A stretch of DNA of 5,827 nt, from the NCBI GenBank assembly GCA_945874095.1, contig CAMCFM010000316.1, forward strand, positions 1 through 5,827, written 5' to 3'. Position numbers and translations under genes: made by a program. This document shows, one piece after another, positions 1-4,517 of this stretch. The notes beneath the pieces are model-generated. The model saw only the letters and a list, made by a program, of their open reading frames with translations, had not been told where the DNA came from and made no database searches. Within the stretch, counting starts at the first letter, position 1. Every line of letters begins with the position of its first letter. Source of the DNA: Candidatus Kuenenia stuttgartensis (lineage in GTDB: Bacteria > Planctomycetota > Planctomycetia > Isosphaerales > Isosphaeraceae).

Positions 1-723
1 ATTCGTTTCCGGGCCGACGGTCTGGTGGACAATGTGGCCGATACGGACCCTCTGCAAACGGGCTTCAAAACACTTGAGCCACGTGCGACTGACTCAGCCA
101 GCGAAAAAACGGCCCAGATTGCGGCTGAATTTCTGCGTCAGGCGAAAGAGATCCTCAAAGATGAGTCGCCTGCCAACTTTCTGATGATGCGTGGTTTCGC
201 CAAGTTCCCTGACATCAAGACGATGGAACAAGTCTACGGCCTTCGCTCCGTCGCCATCGCTGTCTATCCCATGTATCGCGGGCTGGCCAAGCTGGTCGGC
301 ATGGACGTAGTCGATCCCGGCCAAACCTTCGCAGATCAGATTGAGACGGCCAAACGCTTTTGGAACGACTACGACTTCTTCTTCCTGCATTACAAGTACA
401 CAGACAGCACCGGCGAGGACGGCAACTTCCCCAAGAAGGTCGAGATGATCGAAGCTCTTGACGCTGAACTGGATAAGTTGATGGCCCTTAAGCCTGACGT
501 TCTTGTTGTGACTGGCGACCACTCGACGCCGTCGCGTCTGAAAAGCCATAGCTGGCATGCGGTTCCGCTGCTGATTCATGCTAATGCGACAAGTCGCCCG
601 GACGACGTGACCAGCTTTGGTGAACGTGCCGTAGCCCACGGCGGCTTGGGCAACATCAAGGCGATTGAGATCATGCCTTTGGCGATGGCTCATGCCCTGC
701 GTCTGCAAAAATATGGTGCATGA
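1..723 (+). CDS. apgM: 2,3-bisphosphoglycerate-independent phosphoglycerate mutase, archaeal type (C-terminal part, 5' truncated)
   Basis: This enzyme interconverts 3-phosphoglycerate and 2-phosphoglycerate in glycolysis and gluconeogenesis in the cytoplasm, without the 2,3-bisphosphoglycerate cofactor. The frame is open from base 1, giving 240 codons and then TGA at 721-723. The family is about 400 residues, so the N-terminal 40% lies outside the window. The GTG at base 25 is internal: the codons before it read IRFRADGL, which fits the family's RGxGL...DTDP segment. Other family blocks are GFAKFPD, YPMYRGLAKLVGMDV, the HYKYTDSTGEDG block and VTGDHSTPS (511-537), followed by KSHSWHAVPLLIHA. 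The Asp-His pair at 517-522 and the later His residues match the metal-binding positions of the alkaline phosphatase superfamily. The next gene starts 33 bases downstream on the same strand. Assignment to the archaeal-type branch (ApgM) rather than GpmI rests on these motifs. Confidence 0.93.
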   Translation: MRFRADGLVDNVADTDPLQTGFKTLEPRATDSASEKTAQIAAEFLRQAKEILKDESPANFLMMRGFAKFPDIKTMEQVYGLRSVAIAVYPMYRGLAKLVGMDVVDPGQTFADQIETAKRFWNDYDFFFLHYKYTDSTGEDGNFPKKVEMIEALDAELDKLMALKPDVLVVTGDHSTPSRLKSHSWHAVPLLIHANATSRPDDVTSFGERAVAHGGLGNIKAIEIMPLAMAHALRLQKYGA

Positions 724-756
724 CGTTCGGATCACAATTTTCTCTGGGACGAACCT

Positions 757-1422
757 GTGAAGCCACGACGCCCCAGCTCGATTCACAAGCCCCGATTCAG
801 CCAGAAATCCACTGGCCGGTCGGGGTTTGGTACATCACGGCCACTGCCTGAATCATACCGATACCTTGTCATTAACAAGCCTTATGGCGTTCTGACACAG
901 TTTCGCGACCTTCAGGGACGGCCGACGTTGGGCGATTATGTGAACGTGCCCGACGTATATCCGGTGGGCCGTCTGGATTCTGATAGTGAGGGGCTCCTGA
1001 TCCTGACCAATGATGGAGGCCTGTCGCATCGTCTGACCGACCCGAAATTTGATCATCCGAAGACATATCTGGCACAGGTGGAACGAGTTCCAGACGATGA
1101 GGCGTTAGATAAGCTGCGTCAAGGACCGGTTTTGAGTGACGGCCGATGCAAGCCTGTGGAAGTGGAGTTGCTGGTGGATCCTCCGGAATTGTGGGAGCGA
1201 TCCGAGCCTATCCGGTTCCGCAAGAATGTCCCGACAGTCTGGCTCAGGCTGGTCTTACGCGAGGGACGCAACCGACAGGTGAGGCGTATGACAGCAGCGA
1301 TCGGCCACCCGTGTTTGAGGCTCGTTCGAGAGGCGAGTGGAGGCGTCCAATTAGGCGAACTTCAGCCTGGCGAATGGCGGGATTTGACTTTATTGGAGTT
1401 AAGCGACCTGAAAAGGTCATAA
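757..1422 (+). CDS. rluE: 23S rRNA pseudouridine synthase, RluE-like (RsuA family)
   Basis: The product isomerises a uridine to pseudouridine in 23S rRNA; E. coli RluE acts on U2457 in the peptidyl-transferase region. The protein has 221 residues. A basic, low-complexity N-terminus (1-33) is followed by YLVINKPYGVLTQF, then the catalytic motif YPVGRLDSDSEGLLILTNDG with Asp74 as the expected nucleophile. The RsuA-family C-terminal motif EGRNRQVRRM lies at 169-178. There is no N-terminal S4 domain. That absence, together with the PxxLWxRxxPIRxRKxxPT stretch around 142-160 and GEWRDLT at the end, fits RluE better than RsuA or RluB. No ATG lies upstream of the conserved core, so the start is taken as GTG 757, with a weak GGGA (746-749) ahead of it. 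The true start could be slightly different. It is probably co-transcribed with the mutase gene, though the functions are unrelated. Confidence 0.9.
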   Translation: MKPRRPSSIHKPRFSQKSTGRSGFGTSRPLPESYRYLVINKPYGVLTQFRDLQGRPTLGDYVNVPDVYPVGRLDSDSEGLLILTNDGGLSHRLTDPKFDHPKTYLAQVERVPDDEALDKLRQGPVLSDGRCKPVEVELLVDPPELWERSEPIRFRKNVPTVWLRLVLREGRNRQVRRMTAAIGHPCLRLVREASGGVQLGELQPGEWRDLTLLELSDLKRS

Positions 1423-1426
1423 ATCA

Positions 1427-1456
1427 AGTCCAGTTTTGAGGACTCAATTTGCTTTT
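1427..1456 (+). terminator. Possible weak rho-independent terminator after rluE
   Basis: A 5-bp inverted repeat, AGTCC (1427-1431) and GGACT (1440-1444), encloses an 8-base loop. It is followed by the T-rich stretch CAATTTGCTTTT. A second small hairpin, GACCT-GAAA-AGGTC with a GNRA loop, sits at 1405-1418 over the last codons of rluE. The stem is short, so this is only a candidate. The palindromic repeats starting at 1461 could do the same job. Confidence 0.4.
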
Positions 1457-1460
1457 CAAG

Positions 1461-1737
1461 CCGGGCTTGGCGATAGCCCCGGTTGGCTGTTGGATGGTCG
1501 CCTTATCTAGCCGGGCTTGGCGATAGCCCCGGTTGGCTGTTGGATGGTCGCCTTATCTAGCCGGGCTTGGCGCTAGCCCCGGTTGGCTGTTGGTCAGTCG
1601 TCTTATCTAGCCGGGCTTGGCGATAGCCCCGGTTGGCTGTTGGTCAGTCGCCTTATCTAGCCAGGCTTGGCGCTAGCCCCGGTTGGCTGTTGGTCAGTCG
1701 CCTTATCTAGCCGGGCTTGGCGATAGCCCCGGTTGGT
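1461..1737. repeat. 50-bp tandem repeat array of REP-like palindromic units (5 full + 1 partial)
   Basis: Units start at 1461, 1511, 1561, 1611 and 1661, each exactly 50 bp. A sixth copy starting at 1711 stops after about 27 bp. Units 1 and 2 are identical. Unit 3 differs by A>C at unit position 13, TCAG for ATGG near position 34, and one T. Units 4 and 5 share the TCAG variant; unit 5 has CCAGG for CCGGG and the A>C change. Each unit opens with an inverted repeat, AGCCGGGCT and AGCCCCGGTT around a TGGCGAT loop, one base bulged, followed by TTGGCTGTTGG and a shared CTTATCTAG linker. The linkers are conserved, so this is not a CRISPR array. It lies between the end of rluE and the next promoter. 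Palindromic intergenic repeats with this kind of GGCGCTAGCC core are, as far as I recall, dispersed in planctomycete genomes; that part is not shown by this window. Confidence 0.95.
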
Positions 1738-1750
1738 TTTCCAAATCGCA

Positions 1751-1817
1751 GAAACCGGGGGCTAGCGCCCTGCGGCTAGATTCAAACCCCGAAACTGTGG
1801 GCTAACGCCCTGCGGCT
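1751..1817. repeat. Two inverted, diverged copies of the REP-like core
   Basis: Two 27-bp elements at 1751-1777 and 1791-1817 match each other at 24 of 27 positions and lie 40 bp apart. Both begin GAAAC and end CGCCCTGCGGCT. Read on the opposite strand they resemble the array core: GCCGCAGGGCGCTAGCCCCCGG compares with GCCGGGCTTGGCGATAGCCCCGG in the array units. The array and this pair therefore face each other. Base 1753-1769 can pair with 1719-1734 of the last array unit. Confidence 0.8.
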
Positions 1818-1903
1818 TGGTTTTGAAACCTGGACGTCATTTCTGATGCCCCCCTAACTTTCTACCTGACAAGAAGAAACTGTTTAACAGGCCTCTAAAC
1901 TCC

Positions 1904-1955
1904 GATAAAATCCTGCGATATCGTTTGATATCATAGAGAATTCGTGATATTTTCG
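1904..1955. promoter_or_regulatory. Cluster of GATA/GATATC motifs upstream of a promoter
   Basis: GATA occurs at 1904, 1917, 1927 and 1946. Two of these are full GATATC palindromes (1917-1922 and 1927-1932), 10 bp apart, about one helical turn. The cluster sits 35-85 bp upstream of the TTGACT box at 1990. The spacing suggests an operator or activator site, but the stretch is AT-rich and the motif is short, so chance is possible. The remainder of 1818-1985 shows nothing recognisable. Confidence 0.25.
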
Positions 1956-1989
1956 AGAAACTAACAACTGTCTTTGTTAATTTTCAAAC

Positions 1990-2019
1990 TTGACTTTCTT
2001 CCACGATTCGCTCTAAGAT
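1990..2019 (+). promoter_or_regulatory. Sigma70-like promoter for the lipoprotein-DUF1559 transcript
   Basis: TTGACT (1990-1995) and TAAGAT (2014-2019) are separated by 18 bp. The same 11-mer, AAACTTGACTT, recurs at the promoter candidate of the second DUF1559 gene (4056-4066). If used, transcription would begin near 2026 and leave an untranslated leader of about 330 nt before the gene at 2354. No start site has been mapped. Confidence 0.5.
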
Positions 2020-2086
2020 GGAATTATCTGAAACAAGACATCTCCGTCATGAAGCATCATCCATCAGCCTCAACTGTTGGAAAACT

Positions 2087-2288
2087 GGTTTCCCCAAATA
2101 CACGTTATTTGGTGAAACCCAGCATACCAACATTCCGACTCGGGTCAGACCGAGGGTTGATCGATCAAGGCTTTAGGACTAGCTGACCGGCAAAAATGAC
2201 CTGTTTCCGAACACGCTTGTAAATCGGGTTTGCAAGCTTCTCCATGCGTCTAAACACCGATCAGGCATTGATGCCTGTGAGAGTTTGG
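2087..2288 (+). ncRNA. Candidate structured 5' leader RNA upstream of the lipoprotein gene
   Basis: Several hairpins lie in the leader. (1) 2087-2119: GGTTTC-C-CCAAATA pairs with TATTTGG-T-GAAACC, 13 pairs with one mismatch and a CACGT loop. (2) 2139-2154: CTCGG and CCGAG around GTCAGA; the overlapping GGTCAG (2143-2148) can instead pair with CTGACC (2183-2188), enclosing the palindrome TTGATCGATCAA (2157-2168). (3) 2215-2237: GCTTGTAAA and TTTGCAAGC, nine pairs including one G-U, loop TCGGG. (4) 2250-2288: CTAAAC with GTTTGG, an internal loop, then CAGGCA-TTGA-TGCCTG. None is followed by a T-run, so they are not ordinary terminators. I do not recognise a known riboswitch or sRNA family. The hairpins are visible; that the RNA has a function is inference. 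Confidence 0.45.
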
Positions 2289-2353
2289 GTAGGTATTGGC
2301 TCCCATATTCACTTCACGGCTATCACTTCCAGGCCAGTCTTTTAGGTTTAACC

Positions 2354-2587
2354 ATGACACTTCGCTCGATTCAGTTCAGCCTTGTTTTCGGCCTCTGTGC
2401 TGCGTTTTTCGGCTGCGGTGGTTCTGAACCTGCTCCGAAGCCTGCTGCTCCTGATGCATCCACTACCGAAGCTGCCAAAACGCCTGCCAGTAAGACAAAA
2501 GCTGTCGCTGGCAAAAAAGGTGCTAATAAAGTCGCAGATAATGCCGACGAAGATCCACGCGAACGTCGTAGCAAGGCCAACAATTAA
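2354..2587 (+). CDS. Small putative lipoprotein, function unknown
   Basis: The product is a 77-residue protein. Residues 1-20 look like a lipoprotein signal peptide: MTLRSIQF, a hydrophobic stretch LVFGLCAAFFG, then Cys21 followed by GGSEP. The lipobox (FFGC) is imperfect, but GCGG right after a hydrophobic segment is typical of planctomycete lipoproteins. The rest (24-77) is low in hydrophobic residues and rich in Ala, Pro, Lys and Thr, ending in a charged DEDPRERRSKANN tail. It is probably disordered, and no domain is recognised. ATG 2354 is preferred over in-frame upstream starts because the signal peptide begins there; AGG at 2344-2346 could serve as a weak ribosome site. No terminator is seen in the 145 bases before the DUF1559 gene at 2733, so the two are probably co-transcribed. 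A role in helping or anchoring the DUF1559 protein is possible but is a guess from position only. Confidence 0.7.
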   Translation: MTLRSIQFSLVFGLCAAFFGCGGSEPAPKPAAPDASTTEAAKTPASKTKAVAGKKGANKVADNADEDPRERRSKANN

Positions 2588-2633
2588 GACTAAGCCGTCG
2601 ATTTCGTATCACATTTGAATCCAGCACCTGAAA

Positions 2634-2663
2634 TTGCGGATCAAGAGTTGAACGAAATATTTT
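2634..2663 (+). promoter_or_regulatory. Weak internal promoter candidate before the first DUF1559 gene
   Basis: TTGCGG (2634-2639) and TATTTT (2658-2663) are 18 bp apart, about 70 bp upstream of the ATG at 2733. The match is poor, and the gene may simply be read from the promoter near 1990. It is listed because it is the best candidate in the 145-base gap. Confidence 0.18.
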
Positions 2664-2723
2664 GCCGGCGCAATCTGGTTTTCAACTACCTTCTCCTTCG
2701 GTCTCAGTCACGTCCTATCATTC

Positions 2724-2735
2724 GGAGGTCTCATG
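2724..2735 (+). promoter_or_regulatory. Strong Shine-Dalgarno and start of the first DUF1559 gene
   Basis: GGAGG at 2724-2728 lies four bases before ATG 2733. The same 12 bases, GGAGGTCTCATG, occur at the second DUF1559 gene (4506-4517), so the initiation region has been kept identical in the two copies. Confidence 0.85.
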
Positions 2736-3785
2736 CAACGTACTCAGTCACAAAAGCGTTCAGGTTTCACCCTGATCGAACTGCTCGTCGTCATCGCTAT
2801 CATCGCCGTCCTTATTTCACTGCTGCTGCCTGCTGTGCAGTCCGCTCGTGAAGCCGCCCGCCGCGCTCAGTGTATCAACAACCTGAAGCAACTCGGCCTG
2901 GCCGCACACAACTACGAAAGCGCCAATGGCTCGTTCCCGATGGGCGACCACCCCGGCCGGAACGTCAATGGTTCCCTGATGCGCCAAAACTTCGGAATCT
3001 GGGTCGCCATGTCCCAGTTCCTCGAGCAAGGCAACGTGTTCAACATGGTGAACACACAAATCGGCATGTACTTCGCTCCTAATTCCACAGCCTCCGGCAT
3101 TGGTCTGGCCACACTCTGGTGTCCTTCCGATGGCGAAATTTCGGGCGCAAGATATCCTGGCAAGACTGGCGACGGCTGGGACGATTCCCCAATCCCTATG
3201 CGATACAGCTCTTACGCTGGTAACGGTGGCCCACACCCTATTCGTACATGGAATGTTGCAGCAGGCGCTTCGCCATCCACGTGGAACAAAGGGATGTTCT
3301 ATCACATCGGTGGTAATCCAAGCACAAACATTATTCAACCACCTGTTCGGATCCAACAGATCACGGACGGAACATCCAACACGATCATGTTCATCGAGTC
3401 CTCATACACCAAAGCTGCTGATAACGACAAGAAGCAAGGTGGCGATGGCTATGGACCTAAGTGGTGGACATCTGCTGACTACGGTGACGGTGTGATCGCT
3501 ACCGCCTTCGGCCCGAACTACTTCAAGACCATGCCTGTCACCAGCAATTCATTTACGAATTCAGGTGGCGACTATAACATGACTGCCAATTCATCCCACC
3601 CAGGTGGCGTGAATGTTGGGTTCGCTGACGGCTCCGTTCGATTCATCAAAGATTCGATCCAGAGCTGGGCCCCAACATCGTTCGTCAAGGGCAGCAACGC
3701 CTACACAATCACAGGCCAATACGGTGTCTACCAATCCCTTTCCACCATCGCTGGTGGCGAAGTGATCTCAGCCGACGCTTATTGA
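2733..3785 (+). CDS. DUF1559 pseudopilin-like protein with H-x9-DG tail (copy 1)
   Basis: The product has 350 residues, a usual length for the family. Residues 1-11 (MQRTQSQKRSG) are a type IV prepilin leader; prepilin peptidase is expected to cut between Gly11 and Phe12, leaving FTLIE with Glu at +5. Residues 12-33 form the hydrophobic helix that anchors the protein in the inner membrane. The DUF1559 (SBP_bac_10) body follows, with conserved AQCINNLKQLGLAAHNYE (45-62), SYAGNGG, and QQITDGTSNTIMF (208-220). The family signature H-x9-DG is exact: His289, nine residues, Asp299-Gly300, then SVRFIKDS. Such proteins are very numerous in planctomycetes. They resemble pseudopilins, but their role is not established. 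The start is fixed by GGAGG four bases before the ATG. It likely shares a transcript with the lipoprotein gene upstream. The nearest paralogue is the gene at 4515, about 80% identical by eye. Confidence 0.95.
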   Translation: MQRTQSQKRSGFTLIELLVVIAIIAVLISLLLPAVQSAREAARRAQCINNLKQLGLAAHNYESANGSFPMGDHPGRNVNGSLMRQNFGIWVAMSQFLEQGNVFNMVNTQIGMYFAPNSTASGIGLATLWCPSDGEISGARYPGKTGDGWDDSPIPMRYSSYAGNGGPHPIRTWNVAAGASPSTWNKGMFYHIGGNPSTNIIQPPVRIQQITDGTSNTIMFIESSYTKAADNDKKQGGDGYGPKWWTSADYGDGVIATAFGPNYFKTMPVTSNSFTNSGGDYNMTANSSHPGGVNVGFADGSVRFIKDSIQSWAPTSFVKGSNAYTITGQYGVYQSLSTIAGGEVISADAY

Positions 3786-3848
3786 TCCGGAACGGAATTC
3801 CTGCACTGCCTCTTTACATAAGTTGGCTGTGTTAAAGATTCTTAAGTG

Positions 3849-3870
3849 GCCGGGTGAATTTTCACCCGGC
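3849..3870 (+). terminator. Hairpin terminator candidate after DUF1559 copy 1
   Basis: GCCGGGTGA (3849-3857) and TCACCCGGC (3862-3870) form a perfect 9-bp GC-rich stem with a 4-base ATTT loop, 63 bases after the stop codon. The bases that follow (TTCCCAGCTC) have no proper T-run, so it may be an inefficient terminator or a 3'-end stabiliser. Confidence 0.6.
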
Positions 3871-4059
3871 TTCCCAGCTCTCAAAACAATCCGCTCTCAG
3901 ATTGGACCCATTCTCCATCATACGGCCCGTTTATCTAACTGACGTAAAAGCACTCACCCCAAAAAGTCTTGTTCGCCTCAAATATCTACCTCTTAAGCGT
4001 TTAGACAATACACTTGTTCGTACGCAGAGTTCTGTCTACCCTATTTCACCAAACTAAAC
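3871..4059. other. Non-coding stretch with no recognised feature
   Basis: This is the first part of the 729-bp gap between the two DUF1559 genes. It has no start with a ribosome site and no convincing reading frame. I see no strong hairpin or repeat here. Confidence 0.6.
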
Positions 4060-4097
4060 TTGACTTATTTGACTTTTATCGGATAGTTTTCTATTAG
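4060..4097 (+). promoter_or_regulatory. Sigma70-like promoter(s) for DUF1559 copy 2
   Basis: Two overlapping TTGACT boxes occur at 4060-4065 and 4069-4074. The second is followed after 17 bp by TATTAG (4092-4097), a good match. The first is followed after 16 bp by GATAGT (4082-4087). The first box shares AAACTTGACTT with the promoter candidate at 1986-1996. Transcription from here would give a leader of about 410 nt before ATG 4515. Confidence 0.5.
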
Positions 4098-4118
4098 TCA
4101 GAATATCAATACGCGACA

Positions 4119-4467
4119 TGAATCTCATCCACTGAGTGATTCACTTGGGTCTAATCCTTGATCGGTCACGAATATTTGGTTGAACTCTTGTCACAAAAGA
4201 TATTTTCGTACGTAGAATCAGGGACATGCCATGAAAACTTCTGGTAGTTCCAGACTGAAATCATACGACAGTGGCACACGTGGAACAAATCTCGGGTCCC
4301 AACTCTCATAAGGACTGGAATCCCGCATGTGGTCACTAAATGCTAACGAAAATCCACGTGACTGCCAATCTCAAGCAAATCACTCAACAGGTTGATCTTT
4401 TTTGATCAGTCAAACGTATTAAAACAGGTCTGGTCAATGAACCGAAATCAAGTTCTCCAAACCAGAC
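4119..4467 (+). promoter_or_regulatory. Leader of DUF1559 copy 2 with several possible stems
   Basis: Pairing segments include TGAATCTCA (4119-4127) with TGAG and ATTCA (4133-4136, 4139-4143), two bases bulged. Others are CTGG-TAGTT-CCAG (4241-4253), CATGTGG (4326-4332) with CCACGTG (4354-4360) including one G-U pair, TGATC-T6-GATCA (4393-4408), and GTCTGGT (4428-4434) with ACCAGAC (4461-4467). They are weaker than those in the leader of the lipoprotein gene and the two leaders do not align in sequence. This could be a structured untranslated region or chance pairing. Confidence 0.25.
4231..4311 (+). CDS. Possible 26-residue leader ORF upstream of DUF1559 copy 2
   Basis: The ATG at 4231 is preceded by AGGGA (4220-4224) at a six-base distance, and the frame runs to TAA at 4309-4311. 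The peptide begins MKTSGSSRLK and is rich in Ser, Gly, Thr and basic residues. It has no hydrophobic segment or recognisable motif. Its place inside the leader, about 200 bases ahead of the main gene, would suit a leader peptide. A frame this short is common by chance, so only the ribosome site supports it. Confidence 0.2.
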   Translation: MKTSGSSRLKSYDSGTRGTNLGSQLS

Positions 4468-4505
4468 TCACCGATCACTCCCTTTCCGTTCCGTTTTCGA
4501 CTTCT

Positions 4506-4517
4506 GGAGGTCTCATG
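4506..4517 (+). promoter_or_regulatory. Shine-Dalgarno that sets the start of DUF1559 copy 2
   Basis: The reading frame is open upstream to 4392, which would add 41 residues before the prepilin leader. GGAGG at 4506-4510, four bases before ATG 4515, and the identical GGAGGTCTCATG context of copy 1 show that translation starts at 4515. Confidence 0.9.

Noticed and set aside
94..786. Long open frame of 230 codons on the minus strand
   Set aside because: It lies antisense to the phosphoglycerate mutase gene, which has clear family motifs; the antisense protein has no recognisable domain.
1461..1737. CRISPR array
   Set aside because: The segments between the palindromic cores are themselves conserved from unit to unit, so there are no unique spacers, and no cas gene is present.
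2049..2186. 45-codon frame (also open from TTG at 1974) in the first leader
   Set aside because: No ribosome binding site and no recognisable protein feature, and it overlaps strong RNA hairpins; kept only as part of a speculative attenuation idea.
2285..2353. Upstream extension of the lipoprotein gene
   Set aside because: It would put 23 residues without signal character before a complete lipoprotein signal peptide; ATG 2354 is the natural start.
2817..3356. Minus-strand open frame of 179 codons (and the similar one at 4968-5525)
   Set aside because: Both are antisense to the DUF1559 genes and arise from their codon bias; no independent evidence of coding.
3854..4057. 67-codon frame after DUF1559 copy 1
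   Set aside because: It starts with GTG inside the terminator hairpin and has no ribosome site or domain.
4392..4514. 41-residue N-terminal extension of DUF1559 copy 2
   Set aside because: Prepilin leaders are short, and the GGAGG site and the match to copy 1 place the start at 4515.
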